Source: Pseudomonas triticifolii
Lineage (GTDB): Bacteria; Pseudomonadota; Gammaproteobacteria; Pseudomonadales; Pseudomonadaceae
Direction: 5' to 3'
Assembly (NCBI RefSeq): GCF_014358015.1
Contig: NZ_JACONV010000002.1
Location: forward strand, 310,001-374,000
DNA: 64,000 nucleotides
Positions 20,986 to 29,879 of the stretch are shown here, piece by piece. The translations under genes were made by a program, and so were the position numbers. Numbering within the stretch: the stretch's first letter is position 1; every line of letters begins with the position of its first letter. The notes beneath the pieces were generated by a model. It had not been told where the DNA came from and ran no database searches. It worked only from the letters and a program-made list of their open reading frames with translations.

Positions 20986-21698
20986 ACGCCCTCTATCTGC
21001 GCAAAGTGGACCCGCTGCTGGCCCGCGCCACACGTGAGCTGGGTGCCGGTCAAAGCCTGGCGTTCCACAGCCAGGGCCAGCATGGCGAACTGACCCTGCT
21101 GCCGCTGGTTGCCGAATCAGACGTGGCGGCCATCGGTGTGTGGCTAAACAGTGCGGTCGGCGCCCTGTGCCTGAGTGATGCAGAGGCCCTTTTGAGCCTG
21201 CTGGGCGATGCACCGCTGACGCTGACCGGTGAGCAACAAAGCTGGTACTGGCAGTTTTTCAATCAACGCCTGAGCCCAACGATTGCCGCATTGCTGGCCC
21301 CGCTGGAGCCGTTGTTCGACAGCCCGGCGCAGGCCTCCTTCGGCTGCCGGATCCAGGCCCGTCTCGCCGAAGAGTCGGTGCATGCCCACTTGCACACCAC
21401 CCCCGAAACCCTGCTCAGGCTGCTGAGTTGCGCCCCATGGAAAGCGCGGCAGCGGCCAGTGGATGAAACCTGGTCAGTGACCACACCTTTGATCATCGGC
21501 GAGCTGTCGCTGACGCTGAACCAACTGGCGTCGCTGCGTCCAGGCGACGTGGTGCTGCCCGCCCGCTGTGACTTCGACAGCACCGGTCAGGGTCGTCTCG
21601 CACTGGGTGCACGCCACTGGGCGGCGCACGCCGACAGCCAGGCGCACCACCTGTTTTTGCGGCTCAGCCATGAGGAGCACGGTCACAATGAGTACTGA
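20982..21698 (+). CDS. hrcQa: T3SS cytoplasmic sorting-platform protein HrcQa
   Basis: In P. syringae the C-ring protein (SctQ/FliN-FliM class) is split into HrcQa and HrcQb. This 238-aa part corresponds to the N-terminal region plus a first SPOA-like segment near residues 165-225 ([20 protein letters not shown]). The 3' end overlaps the hrcQb start by 11 nt. Platform partners are HrpD and HrpE. Confidence 0.9.
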   Translation: MNALYLRKVDPLLARATRELGAGQSLAFHSQGQHGELTLLPLVAESDVAAIGVWLNSAVGALCLSDAEALLSLLGDAPLTLTGEQQSWYWQFFNQRLSPTIAALLAPLEPLFDSPAQASFGCRIQARLAEESVHAHLHTTPETLLRLLSCAPWKARQRPVDETWSVTTPLIIGELSLTLNQLASLRPGDVVLPARCDFDSTGQGRLALGARHWAAHADSQAHHLFLRLSHEEHGHNEY

Positions 21699-22089
21699 GG
21701 ATCTCTACCAGGAAGACGTCGACAGCCTGGACGATGAGCACAGCCTGGCTGACGAGGCTGGCGAACACGAGCCTGCCTATGAGACGGGTTATCGAGACGA
21801 GCCGTCGTGGCCTGAAACCGAAACCGATGTCACCTGCGAACCCGAGACGCCGCCCGAACCTGCCGGTTTCGAAGACCTTGCACTGGACCTGACCCTGCGT
21901 TGTGGTGAACTCCGGCTGACGCTCGGCGAACTGCGCCGACTGGACGCCGGGACGATCCTGGAGATCAATGGCGTAGCGCCAGGGCACGCCACGCTTTGCC
22001 ACGGCGACCGTGTGGTGGCCGAAGGCGAGCTGGTGGATGTCGATGGCCGACTCGGCTTACAGATTACCCGGATGGCGGCTTACTCATGA
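21688..22089 (+). CDS. hrcQb: T3SS cytoplasmic sorting-platform protein HrcQb
   Basis: A 133-aa second half of the split SctQ. The N-terminal half is acidic and low-complexity ([20 protein letters not shown]). The C-terminal SPOA domain (about residues 60-133) includes [21 protein letters not shown] and forms the known tetrameric FliN-like fold. ATG 21688 lies inside the hrcQa end and follows GAGGAGCACGG. The TGA overlaps the hrcR ATG. Confidence 0.92.
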   Translation: MSTEDLYQEDVDSLDDEHSLADEAGEHEPAYETGYRDEPSWPETETDVTCEPETPPEPAGFEDLALDLTLRCGELRLTLGELRRLDAGTILEINGVAPGHATLCHGDRVVAEGELVDVDGRLGLQITRMAAYS

Positions 22090-22739
22090 TCATGGAGGGG
22101 ATGAACCCGATTCTGCTGGCGCTGTTTCTGGGCGCATTGTCGCTGATCCCGTTTCTGTTGATCGTCTGCACCGCGTTCCTGAAAATCGCCATGACGCTGC
22201 TGATCACCCGCAACGCCATCGGCGTGCAGCAGGTGCCGCCGAACATGGCGTTGTATGGCATCGCGTTGGCGGCGACCCTGTTCGTGATGGCGCCGGTGGC
22301 TCACGAAATCCAGCAAAAGGTTCATGACCATCCGCTGGAGATGGGCAACATCGACAAGCTGCAGGCCAGCGTCGGCAACCTGATTGAACCGCTGCAACGC
22401 TTCATGACCCGCAACACCGACCCTGACGTCATCGCCCATCTGCTGGATAACACCCAGCGCATGTGGCCTAAGGAAATGGCTGATCAGGCGAGCAAGAACG
22501 ACCTGCTGCTGGCGATCCCGGCGTTTGTGCTGTCGGAATTGCAGGCCGGTTTCGAGATCGGCTTTCTGATCTACATTCCGTTCATCGTCATCGACCTGAT
22601 CGTCTCAAACCTGCTGCTGGCGCTGGGCATGCAAATGGTCTCGCCCATGACCCTTTCGCTACCGCTCAAACTGCTGTTGTTCGTGCTGGTGTCGGGCTGG
22701 TCCCGCCTGCTCGACAGCCTCTTCTATTCGTATATGTGA
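22086..22739 (+). CDS. hrcR: T3SS export apparatus protein HrcR (SctR)
   Basis: A 217-aa FliP-family inner-membrane protein and core of the helical export gate with HrcS and HrcT. It has four hydrophobic segments: residues about 9-33 ([19 protein letters not shown]), 50-70, 155-178 and 188-215. ATG 22086 overlaps the hrcQb stop as ATGA. In-frame ATGs at 22092 and 22101 are alternatives that would shorten the N-terminus by two or five residues. Confidence 0.95.
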   Translation: MIMEGMNPILLALFLGALSLIPFLLIVCTAFLKIAMTLLITRNAIGVQQVPPNMALYGIALAATLFVMAPVAHEIQQKVHDHPLEMGNIDKLQASVGNLIEPLQRFMTRNTDPDVIAHLLDNTQRMWPKEMADQASKNDLLLAIPAFVLSELQAGFEIGFLIYIPFIVIDLIVSNLLLALGMQMVSPMTLSLPLKLLLFVLVSGWSRLLDSLFYSYM

Positions 22740-22746
22740 GGCGGCC

Positions 22747-23013
22747 ATGGAAGCGCTGGCGTTGTTCAAGCAGGGCATGTTTCTGGTGGTGATCCTCACC
22801 GCCCCGCCGCTGGGTGTGGCGGTACTGGTCGGGGTAATCACCTCTCTTTTGCAGGCCCTGATGCAGATTCAGGATCAGACCCTGCCGTTCGGGATCAAAC
22901 TGGCCGCTGTCGGCCTGACCCTGGCCATGACCGGCCGCTGGATCGGCGTCGAGCTGATCCAGTTCATCAACATGGCCTTCGATCTGATCGCCCGCTCCGG
23001 GGTCAATCACTAG
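22747..23013 (+). CDS. hrcS: T3SS export apparatus protein HrcS (SctS)
   Basis: An 88-aa FliQ-family protein with two TM hairpins (residues about 12-38 and 48-72). It contains the conserved ITSLLQALMQIQDQTLPFGI linker. It forms the lateral part of the gate with HrcR and HrcT. The stop directly abuts the hrcT ATG (TAGATG). Confidence 0.95.
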   Translation: MEALALFKQGMFLVVILTAPPLGVAVLVGVITSLLQALMQIQDQTLPFGIKLAAVGLTLAMTGRWIGVELIQFINMAFDLIARSGVNH

Positions 23014-23808
23014 ATGCCCTTCAATGCACAAGAGGCGTTCGAACTGATGCTGGGCATGGGCCTGGCCATGGCGCGGTTGCTGCCCTGCATGCTGTTAGTG
23101 CCGGCGTTCTGCTTCAAGTACCTGAAAGGCCCGTTGCGTTACGCCGTGGTGGCGGTGGTGGCGATGATACCGGCACCGGGTATCAGCCGGGCCTTGTCCT
23201 CTCTGCAGGACAACTGGTTCGAGATTGCCGGGCTGCTGATCAAGGAAGCGGTACTGGGGACGCTGCTGGGCGTGCTGCTGTACGCGCCGTTCTGGATGTT
23301 CGCCTCGGTCGGCGCGTTGCTCGACAGCCAGCGCGGCGCACTGAGCGGCGGGCAGATAAACCCGAGTCTGGGCCCGGATGCCACGCCGCTGGGCGAGTTG
23401 TTTCAGGAAACCCTGATCATGCTGGTGCTGCTGTGTGGCGGGCTGTCACTGATCACTCAGGTGATCTGGGACAGCTACAGCGTCTGGCCGCCAACCGCGT
23501 GGTTGCCGGGCATGACCGCGCAGGGCTTCGATGCCTTTCTTGGTCAGCTCAACCAGACGCTCCAGCACATGATGCTGTACGCAGCGCCTTTCATCGCGCT
23601 GCTGCTGTTGATCGAGGCGGCGTTTGCCATCGTCGGTCTCTATGCCCAACAACTCAACGTGTCGATTCTTGCCATGCCCGCCAAAAGCATGGCGGGTATC
23701 GCGTTTCTGCTGATTTATCTGCCGACACTGCTGGAGTTGGGCACCGGCGAGCTCTTGAAGCTGGCTGACCTGAAGTCGTTGTTCAACGTTCTGGTCCAGG
23801 TGCCATGA
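23014..23808 (+). CDS. hrcT: T3SS export apparatus protein HrcT (SctT)
   Basis: A 264-aa FliR-family inner-membrane protein with about six to eight hydrophobic stretches. Family blocks include GQINPSLGPDATPLGELFQE and LNVSILAMPAKSMAGIAFLL. It overlaps hrcU by 4 nt. Completes the HrcRST gate. Confidence 0.95.
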   Translation: MPFNAQEAFELMLGMGLAMARLLPCMLLVPAFCFKYLKGPLRYAVVAVVAMIPAPGISRALSSLQDNWFEIAGLLIKEAVLGTLLGVLLYAPFWMFASVGALLDSQRGALSGGQINPSLGPDATPLGELFQETLIMLVLLCGGLSLITQVIWDSYSVWPPTAWLPGMTAQGFDAFLGQLNQTLQHMMLYAAPFIALLLLIEAAFAIVGLYAQQLNVSILAMPAKSMAGIAFLLIYLPTLLELGTGELLKLADLKSLFNVLVQVP

Positions 23809-24884
23809 GCGAAAAAACCGAGAAGGCCACGCCCAAGCAGATACGTGACGCCCGGGAAAAAGGCCAGGTCGGACAGAGTCAGGACCTGGGCAAGCTGATG
23901 GTGTTGATGGCCGTCAGCGAAATCACCCTGGCCCTGGCCGATGAAAGTGTCGACCGGCTGGAAGCCTTGCTGGCGTTGTCGTTCAAGGGCGTCGACCGGC
24001 CCTTTCTATCGGCCGTCGAGCTGGTGGCCAGCGACGGTCTGGCCGTGCTGCTGAGTTTCACGCTGTGCAGCGTCGGCCTCGCCATGCTCATGCGCCTGCT
24101 CAGCAGTTGGGTGCAGATCGGCTTTCTGTTCGCACCCAAGGCGCTGAAGCTCGACATCAACAAGATCAACCCCTTCTCCCACGCCAAGCAGATGTTTTCC
24201 GGGCAGAACATCACCAACCTGCTGTTGAGCATTCTCAAGGCGGTTGCCATTTCCGCAACGCTCTACACGCAGGTCAAGCCCGCCCTGGGTACGCTGGTGT
24301 TATTGGCCAACAGCGATCTGACGACCTACTGGCACGCACTGGTGGAGCTGTTTCAGCATATTCTTCGCGTGATACTCGGACTACTGCTGGTGATCGCCCT
24401 GATCGACTTCGCCATGCAGAAGTACTTCCACGCCAAGAAGCTGCGCATGAGCCACGAGGACATCAAGAAGGAATACAAACAGTCCGAGGGCGACCCGCAC
24501 GTCAAAGGCCATCGCAAACAGCTGGCCCACGAGATTCTCAACCAAGAGCCCAGCGCCGCCCCCAACCCGGTGGAAGACGCCGACATGCTGCTGGTCAACC
24601 CCACGCACTACGCGGTGGCGCTGTACTACCGACCGGGCGAAACGCCATTGCCGTTGATTCACTGCAAAGGTAAGGACGAAGACGCCCTTGCGCTGATTGC
24701 CCGAGCCAAAAAAGCCGGGATCCCGGTGGTGCAGAGCATCTGGCTCGCCCGCACGCTGTACCGCGTCAATGTCGGCAAATACATCCCCCGCCCTACCCTC
24801 CTGGCCGTCGGGCACATCTACAAAGTGATCCGCCAGCTCGACGAAGTCACTGACGAAGTGATTCAGATCGAAGTCGAGTTGTAG
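23805..24884 (+). CDS. hrcU: T3SS autoprotease / specificity switch HrcU (SctU)
   Basis: A 359-aa FlhB-family protein. Four TM helices occupy the N-terminal 210 residues. The cytoplasmic domain contains the self-cleavage motif NPTH at residues 265-268, within LLVNPTHYAVALYY. Cleavage between N and P permits the switch between early and late substrates with HrpP. The N-terminus MSEKTEKATPKQIRDAREKG is the family signature. Last gene of the hrpJ operon, followed by tandem REP repeats. Confidence 0.96.
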   Translation: MSEKTEKATPKQIRDAREKGQVGQSQDLGKLMVLMAVSEITLALADESVDRLEALLALSFKGVDRPFLSAVELVASDGLAVLLSFTLCSVGLAMLMRLLSSWVQIGFLFAPKALKLDINKINPFSHAKQMFSGQNITNLLLSILKAVAISATLYTQVKPALGTLVLLANSDLTTYWHALVELFQHILRVILGLLLVIALIDFAMQKYFHAKKLRMSHEDIKKEYKQSEGDPHVKGHRKQLAHEILNQEPSAAPNPVEDADMLLVNPTHYAVALYYRPGETPLPLIHCKGKDEDALALIARAKKAGIPVVQSIWLARTLYRVNVGKYIPRPTLLAVGHIYKVIRQLDEVTDEVIQIEVEL

Positions 24885-24904
24885 CGTCCGGGCTCAGCCC
24901 TCCT

Positions 24905-25330
24905 ATCTGTAAGGTCTTTCGCAGAGAACACCGTGGGAGGCGGCTTGCCGGTGATGGCGTTGATCCAGTCGCTGAAGTGTTGCCCAAGAAACCGCATCGC
25001 CGGCAAGCCGCCTCCCACAAAAACGGTGTCGATTCAGTTGATCTGGTGCTGTTTGAAGAACAAGCGCTGCGTGTTTGCCAAGGTAAAAAAAACACCTCCA
25101 GTATGCGAAGGCGGTTATCTGTGAGGTCTTTCGCAGAGCACACCATGGGAGGCGGCTTGCCGGCGATGGCGTTGATTCAGTCGCTGAAGTGGTGTCTGAG
25201 AAACCGAATCGCCGGCAAGCCGCCTCCCACACAAACGGTGTTGATTCAGGTGGTCGGGTGCTGTTTGAAGAACAAGAGTCGCGTGTTTGCCCAGGCAAAA
25301 AAACCGCCTCCAGGAGGCGGTTTTCTTTGA
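24905..25330. repeat. Tandem 212-bp duplication, each unit carrying an inverted REP pair (REPIN-like)
   Basis: Unit A (24905-25116) and unit B (from 25117) are near-identical and begin ATCTGT(A/G)AGGTCTTTCG. Each has two inverted REP copies: GTGGGAGGCGGCTTGCCGG (near 24934 and 25145) and CCGGCAAGCCGCCTCCCAC (near 25000 and 25211). Each also has a shared downstream stretch (GTGCTGTTTGAAGAACAAG). A terminator hairpin closes unit B, while its counterpart in unit A (near 25086-25116) is mutated. They fill the gap between convergent hrcU and hrpV. Confidence 0.88.
25297..25324. terminator. Bidirectional terminator between hrcU and hrpV
   Basis: A7, CCGCCTCC/GGAGGCGG hairpin, T4. It lies at the end of the second REP unit and before the hrpV stop, so it can end both convergent operons. 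Confidence 0.85.
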
Positions 25331-25354
25331 GGTCTTCAACGCGATTTGATCGGG

Positions 25355-25702
25355 CTACGCCAAATGATCCAGCCCTGCCAGGATCAATTCATGCCGTCGT
25401 ATCTCATCCAGGTTGGTGACCGCGTTCGGCGCGTCGTTGACGGCGTGCCACACGACAAAATCACGCTGTACATCCAGGAACAGAAAGTAATCGTTGAACC
25501 GCTCTGCTTCTGAAAACCTCAGTTGCAGCGCTTCTCGCAGTTGCTCGGGGCGCAATGCCCGACCTTCGATGTGCAGGGCAATCCCCCAGTTCTGGTGCTC
25601 GCGGCGGCTGACAAAGGCAACCCCGCTGGCCACAGGCCAGACGGCTGGCGCCTGCGCGGCGACCTGGGTGTAGAACGCCTTTTTTTCCTTTACCTCAATC
25701 AT
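25355..25702 (-). CDS. hrpV: T3SS negative regulator HrpV
   Basis: The 115-aa cytoplasmic protein in P. syringae binds HrpS and lowers hrpL transcription; HrpG relieves it. The chain is mixed alpha/beta, beginning MIEVKEKKAFYTQVAAQ, with a central LHIEGRALRPEQLREALQLR segment. It is last in the hrpF-hrpG-hrcC-hrpT-hrpV operon, 2 nt after hrpT. Assigned mainly from operon position, size and resemblance to the family. Confidence 0.9.
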   Translation of the reverse strand: MIEVKEKKAFYTQVAAQAPAVWPVASGVAFVSRREHQNWGIALHIEGRALRPEQLREALQLRFSEAERFNDYFLFLDVQRDFVVWHAVNDAPNAVTNLDEIRRHELILAGLDHLA

Positions 25703-25704
25703 CT

Positions 25705-25908
25705 TCAGTCCTTTAACTGCACGACGGTATAGTCCCGGTCACGGTCTTGCTCATCCAGCCCCTGACGCATGTCAGGCGGCCACCAGATGACCAGCTCACG
25801 GCTGTTCGAATCAGGGCGTTTGCAGGCATAGCCGGCGCAGCCGTGGGTAGCGCATCCGGTCAGCGTAGCGAACATAACGAACAATAGAACAACGCTACGT
25901 TTTTTCAT
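25705..25908 (-). CDS. hrpT: T3SS outer-membrane lipoprotein HrpT (pilotin-like)
   Basis: A 67-aa lipoprotein. The signal peptide MKKRSVVLLFVMFATLTGC ends in the lipobox LTGC with lipidated C19, followed by a short Cys-containing mature part (HGCAGYACKRPD). HrpT supports outer-membrane assembly of the HrcC secretin. ATG 25908 overlaps the hrcC stop by 4 nt; longer in-frame starts would place the lipobox internally and are not credible. Confidence 0.92.
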   Translation of the reverse strand: MKKRSVVLLFVMFATLTGCATHGCAGYACKRPDSNSRELVIWWPPDMRQGLDEQDRDRDYTVVQLKD

Positions 25909-28004
25909 GGTGCGACTCCCCTGAGCAGCGACGGACGGCTTTCTTTGGCCATTTTGGAGATCTGAGGCTGACGCAACGCGATGTACACCTCGCTTTCTTC
26001 TCCCGGCTGCAGCCAGGCATGTGGCCAGGCAGCAACGGCCATGACCCAGCGACCACCACAACGGCTTTCATCGATGCGTACAGGTCTTGCGGTCGTGTTG
26101 CGCGCAACCACCACGGCCACGCCCCAGTCCTTTTGCACGAACCACTGCGACCGCTGCCGATCCAGGCTCAGGCCTTCGCCGGGGTCGCACAGGCTGTCGG
26201 CCTCAAACGGCAGCGTCTCGCCAGCACGCATGCCGGCAGGTGCGACACCGTCGGCCATCTGGGTGAAGATTTTCTGAATATCACCCCGGGTCGGCAGCTC
26301 GCCACCGTCGCGACGTTCCTTGATCTTTTTCATCTGATCATCCACATCATGAGGGTTGCCGTTCACGACGTAACGGGCCGGGTTGACCTGATCACCGATC
26401 AGGCGCGGAGTCAGAATGAACAGCCGTTCGCGCTGGCTCAGTTCACGGCTGCGGGACTGGAAGAGCAGCTTGCCGATGTAGGGAATGTCGCCCAGCAATG
26501 GCACTTTATGCACCTTGTCGTTGGCTTCCATGCCATGGAAGCCGCCGATGACCAGCGAGCCGTGTTCAGCGATCACCGCCTGGGTGCTGACGTTGCCTTT
26601 GCGCACGCTGGGCTGTTCGTCATTGATGCTCGACACGTCGATCTGCCCGTCTTCGATGTCGACGATCAACTGCACCTGCGGCTTGCCGTCGTGATCCAGC
26701 GAACGCGGAATCACCTGCAGGCTGGTGCCAGCGGTGATGGGCTGGATATCCGCGACCCGCTCGGACGTTGCGGTGATGTATTCGGTACGGCTGAAGTCGA
26801 TCACGGCGGGCTGGTTTTCCAGGGTCAGGATCGAGGGGTTGCCGATCACCGAGGCCGAGCCATTGCCTTCCAGCGCATGCAGTTCTGCGGAAAACTTGCT
26901 GGCGTTCTGGATAAACAGGGTCGAGCTGGTGCCGCCTTCAAACAGGTTGACACCGCCACTGAAGCTGCCTGAATTGAAATTCCAGCGGCTGGACAGCTCC
27001 GCCAGTTCGTTGCGGTCGATGTCGAGAATGACCGCATCGATTTCGATCAGGTTGCGAGGTACGTCCAGCTCTTTCACCAGTTTCTGGTACATCGCCTTGC
27101 GCTCGGGCAAGTCGTAAATCAACACGGCGTTATTACGTACATCAGCACTGACGCGGATGTTGGCGCGACCGCCGCCGCTGCCCTTGCCGGATTTCTTGCT
27201 GCCGAAATTGAGCACCCGGTCCAGGCCTTGTTGCAGCGCACCGGAGTCGATGCCATTGGAATCCAGGTTATACGCAAGGCCTGTCGAGCCCAGACTACCG
27301 CCACTTGAGCGACTGCCCTTGCCCTGCCCGCCCAGCAGATTGATGCTGCTGATGTCGTCGCCTCGCGAACGGCTTTCCAGCAGTTCCTGAAGAATGCTGG
27401 CGACGCCCGCCACCACCAGCTCCTGATCGCGGTAGTGAATAGTGCGGTCAGCGGCGTTGGCGTACTTGAGCGGCAGCATGACCACGTCCTGCTTGTCGGC
27501 CTTCTCTGGCGGCTCGACCTTCTTGCTGTAGCTGCGCACGAACTCCACGTACTTGGCCGGCCCGCGGACCAGCACCACGCCTTCGTCCGGCAATGCGCCC
27601 CAACCGAAGCGTTTGTCCAGCAGCCCTACGTCGGTCAGGGCCGTCTGCAGGTCATCGACCGCATCGGGCGAGACTTCGATGCGCGCCGAGGTGTGCTGGC
27701 TGGACGGGCTGATGTACAGGGTATCGTTGTACACGAACCACTGGAAATGATGCTCCTGGGCCAGACGTTCAAGAAATTCCTGAGGGTTCTGAGCGCGGAT
27801 ACGCCCATCCAGCTTGCCCGGCACCGGCTCCATGTCGAGCGCCATGCCGAACTCCTTGGCGAAATCGGCCAGCGCTACCGACAGCTCGGTCTGGCGAGCG
27901 TCGTAAGCGTAGGCGGTGTGTTTCCAGGCTTCGGGGGTGACCGCCCATGTTACTGAGGTCACCCCGATCAACAGTAAAGGCAACCACATTAAGGCCTTGC
28001 GCAT
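25905..28004 (-). CDS. hrcC: T3SS outer-membrane secretin HrcC
   Basis: The 699-aa secretin forms the outer-membrane ring. A Sec signal peptide spans residues 1-22 (ending VTWA). N0/N1/N3-type ring domains follow, with a Gly/Ser-rich loop near residues 225-260 (GGQGKGSRSSGGSLGS). The secretin domain has VPLLGDIPYIGKLLFQSRS and ERLFILTPRLI near residues 500-540. The last 100 residues are an S-domain-like tail. It lies 1 nt beyond the hrpG stop and is coupled to hrpT. Confidence 0.95.
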   Translation of the reverse strand: MRKALMWLPLLLIGVTSVTWAVTPEAWKHTAYAYDARQTELSVALADFAKEFGMALDMEPVPGKLDGRIRAQNPQEFLERLAQEHHFQWFVYNDTLYISPSSQHTSARIEVSPDAVDDLQTALTDVGLLDKRFGWGALPDEGVVLVRGPAKYVEFVRSYSKKVEPPEKADKQDVVMLPLKYANAADRTIHYRDQELVVAGVASILQELLESRSRGDDISSINLLGGQGKGSRSSGGSLGSTGLAYNLDSNGIDSGALQQGLDRVLNFGSKKSGKGSGGGRANIRVSADVRNNAVLIYDLPERKAMYQKLVKELDVPRNLIEIDAVILDIDRNELAELSSRWNFNSGSFSGGVNLFEGGTSSTLFIQNASKFSAELHALEGNGSASVIGNPSILTLENQPAVIDFSRTEYITATSERVADIQPITAGTSLQVIPRSLDHDGKPQVQLIVDIEDGQIDVSSINDEQPSVRKGNVSTQAVIAEHGSLVIGGFHGMEANDKVHKVPLLGDIPYIGKLLFQSRSRELSQRERLFILTPRLIGDQVNPARYVVNGNPHDVDDQMKKIKERRDGGELPTRGDIQKIFTQMADGVAPAGMRAGETLPFEADSLCDPGEGLSLDRQRSQWFVQKDWGVAVVVARNTTARPVRIDESRCGGRWVMAVAAWPHAWLQPGEESEVYIALRQPQISKMAKESRPSLLRGVAP

Positions 28005-28005
28005 T

Positions 28006-28437
28006 TCACACTCCCGGTTGCCGCTGATTGAGAATCGCGCGCACGGATGAGCCCGGCGCTGTCGTGCGAATAGTGGTGTGCATCAGGCTGAGCATGGCGC
28101 CGCGCTGGTTGGCCAGGCTTTCCAGACAATTGAGCAGGTCGGCAAGGCTGCACGGATTCGCCATCCAGTTGAGCAGCACCACACAACGCGTCTGAGGGTC
28201 GATGCCCAGCGCGCCGTCGCAGGCGCACGCCACGCTGGCACCGCCCTGAAGGAGCAGGGCATCGAGGCGCTGCGGATCACTGGCGTCATACGGATCAAGC
28301 ACCTCGATGCTGCAACGCACGCCATCGCCGTCCACGGCCAGGCGCGCGTTGGCGTCATCGATCCAGCAATCCAGAGGGGTTGCTGGACGTTGCGCCGACC
28401 ACTGGCCGAGGATCTCGGAGAAGTCACTGAATTCCAT
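28006..28437 (-). CDS. hrpG: T3SS regulatory/chaperone-like protein HrpG
   Basis: A 143-aa cytoplasmic protein that in P. syringae interacts with HrpV and frees HrpS. Acidic N-terminus MEFSDFSEILGQWSAQRP; the alpha/beta fold resembles class I T3SS chaperones (CESAR-like sequence around SLADLLNCLESLANQRG). ATG 28437 overlaps the end of hrpF by 14 nt; an upstream in-frame start inside hrpF is less likely. Confidence 0.87.
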   Translation of the reverse strand: MEFSDFSEILGQWSAQRPATPLDCWIDDANARLAVDGDGVRCSIEVLDPYDASDPQRLDALLLQGGASVACACDGALGIDPQTRCVVLLNWMANPCSLADLLNCLESLANQRGAMLSLMHTTIRTTAPGSSVRAILNQRQPGV

Positions 28438-28648
28438 CGATGATTGCTTTGGTGATGCCGTGTTTGGCGCGCAGGCTTTCGTTGACGGCGATGCTGGCGA
28501 CATCGGTCTGCTGCTGGGCTTCGTTGAACGCTTGCAGGTCTTCGATGGAGCCGCTTTCAGAGGCGTCCATGGCGGCGTTGTTCATATCGGTCTGAGCGCG
28601 GCTCAAGGAATTATCAAGATGGTTTTGCAGGCTCTTGAAACTGATCAT
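28424..28648 (-). CDS. hrpF: T3SS small component HrpF
   Basis: A 74-aa helical protein, first gene of the hrpF-hrpV operon. The sequence is amphipathic and Gln/Asn/Asp-rich (MISFKSLQNHLDNSLSRAQT), with similarities to HrpA-class needle or pilin-associated small proteins. The P. syringae family is required for secretion. It sits 32 bp downstream of an hrp box. Confidence 0.87.
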   Translation of the reverse strand: MISFKSLQNHLDNSLSRAQTDMNNAAMDASESGSIEDLQAFNEAQQQTDVASIAVNESLRAKHGITKAIIDGIQ

Positions 28649-28680
28649 GTCCAGGTACTCCAGCAGAAGGATTCAAACCT

Positions 28681-28709
28681 TGAGTGGAGCAAACCTGCGT
28701 AGCGGTTCC
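28681..28709 (-). promoter_or_regulatory. hrp box of the hrpF-hrcC operon
   Basis: Minus strand GGAACC (28704-28709), 16-nt spacer, CCACTCA (28681-28687), 32 bp ahead of hrpF and just after the hrpE stop. Confidence 0.92.
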
Positions 28710-28730
28710 ATCCTGAGTGCAACGCGCGCG

Positions 28731-29312
28731 TCAGGCCATCGTTTCAGCGCCCAGCAGCCCGTCGCGCAACGCCGCCCACTCAATGTCGAACGCGCCATTG
28801 GCATCACTCAGACGCAGGCTGCCCACGGCTATCGAGAGGTCACGCTTGAGCCGCCAATGCTCGGCAAACCGGCTTTCAGCCAACCACTCGGCCACCGGTT
28901 CCGCCATGTCAGGGTGGACGCTGAGCGTCGCCGCGGCCTCGTTCAGCTGGCTGGCGGCCAGGTTGCGCACGACAGCGCGGGCGCGTTCGGCCAGCGTGGT
29001 GTCGTCCAGCAACTGCGAAAGTGCATCGCTTAACAGCGACTCGACACTGTCCATGACCTGCCGTTGCAAGGCGTCACGCATAACGTGCAGGTCACAGAGA
29101 AACGCATTGGCCGTGGCCCAGAACTCGGCCAGTGCCTGCTGCTGAAGGCGGCCGCCTTCCTCTTGCGCCTGCAGCAATAGCTGCTGAGCCTCACGCCGCG
29201 CGTCGGCCAGAACGTCTCGCGCCAGCAGGCTGTCGGCAATGTGTTCGCGGCGCACGATGGGCTCAGGCAGCAGCGCAGTGTCGGTCAGGGCAATACTGCG
29301 TTTGGCGAGCAT
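28731..29312 (-). CDS. hrpE: T3SS ATPase stator HrpE (SctL)
   Basis: A 193-aa FliH/SctL-family peripheral protein that links HrcN to the sorting platform. An N-terminal helical, Gln/Glu-rich coiled coil (residues about 35-75, ARREAQQLLLQAQEEGGRLQ) precedes an alpha/beta C-terminal domain. ATG 29312 is preferred over an upstream TTG (29318). Last gene of the hrpA operon. Confidence 0.9.
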   Translation of the reverse strand: MLAKRSIALTDTALLPEPIVRREHIADSLLARDVLADARREAQQLLLQAQEEGGRLQQQALAEFWATANAFLCDLHVMRDALQRQVMDSVESLLSDALSQLLDDTTLAERARAVVRNLAASQLNEAAATLSVHPDMAEPVAEWLAESRFAEHWRLKRDLSIAVGSLRLSDANGAFDIEWAALRDGLLGAETMA

Positions 29313-29348
29313 AAACAAACTCCGTGACGCACAGAAAAAGGGATGAAA

Positions 29349-29879
29349 TCAACCTGCCGTGACGCGCCAGAGAATGGCCTGCCACAACGTCTGGAGTTTT
29401 CCGTCGGGTGCCTGACTGGGGTTGTCGGCCACCTCGCCGGGTGCCCAGGCCAGGCGCAGGCGCGACCAGCATGCAGGCCCCAGCCAGGCACCGAGCAGCG
29501 CGCGGGCGTCGGCGGTTTCGGGCATCAGCCAGACACTGGGACGCAAGGCCTTGGTCAGTGCCTGGCACCATTGGCCCTCGGGGTCATCGCGCTCACCCGC
29601 AGCGAAACAGATGCACTGTGCCAGCGCCAGCGCGTGATCGCGCTGCGACGGAGTAAGCGAAAGCCAGCGCAGCGTCGTCTCGTCAGGAGACGGCGGCTGG
29701 CTGGGTTCAATCCCCATGGTGTGCAGAAACACCGCATGGCGGCAGTTCATCAACGCCGTACACGCGTCCATCGACAGCCCGTGGGCCTGGGCAAACCTGT
29801 TCTGCCAGGCCGGGTGTGCCCACTGCCAGGGATTGCACCACCACTGGACCCACAGGTCCTCGGCAGTCGAGCCGGTCAT
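29349..29879 (-). CDS. hrpD: T3SS sorting-platform adaptor HrpD (SctK-like)
   Basis: A 176-aa cytoplasmic protein, Trp-rich (QWWCNPWQWAHPAWQNRF at residues 11-28), in the position of SctK in group I hrp operons, where it joins the platform to the inner-membrane ring. The ATG overlaps the hrcJ stop by 4 nt. Identification relies on operon position and size as much as sequence. Confidence 0.85.
   Translation of the reverse strand: MTGSTAEDLWVQWWCNPWQWAHPAWQNRFAQAHGLSMDACTALMNCRHAVFLHTMGIEPSQPPSPDETTLRWLSLTPSQRDHALALAQCICFAAGERDDPEGQWCQALTKALRPSVWLMPETADARALLGAWLGPACWSRLRLAWAPGEVADNPSQAPDGKLQTLWQAILWRVTAG

Noticed and set aside
24905..25330. Repeated palindromes considered as a CRISPR array
   Set aside because: Only two units of about 212 bp, with internal inverted REP copies and no short regular spacers.
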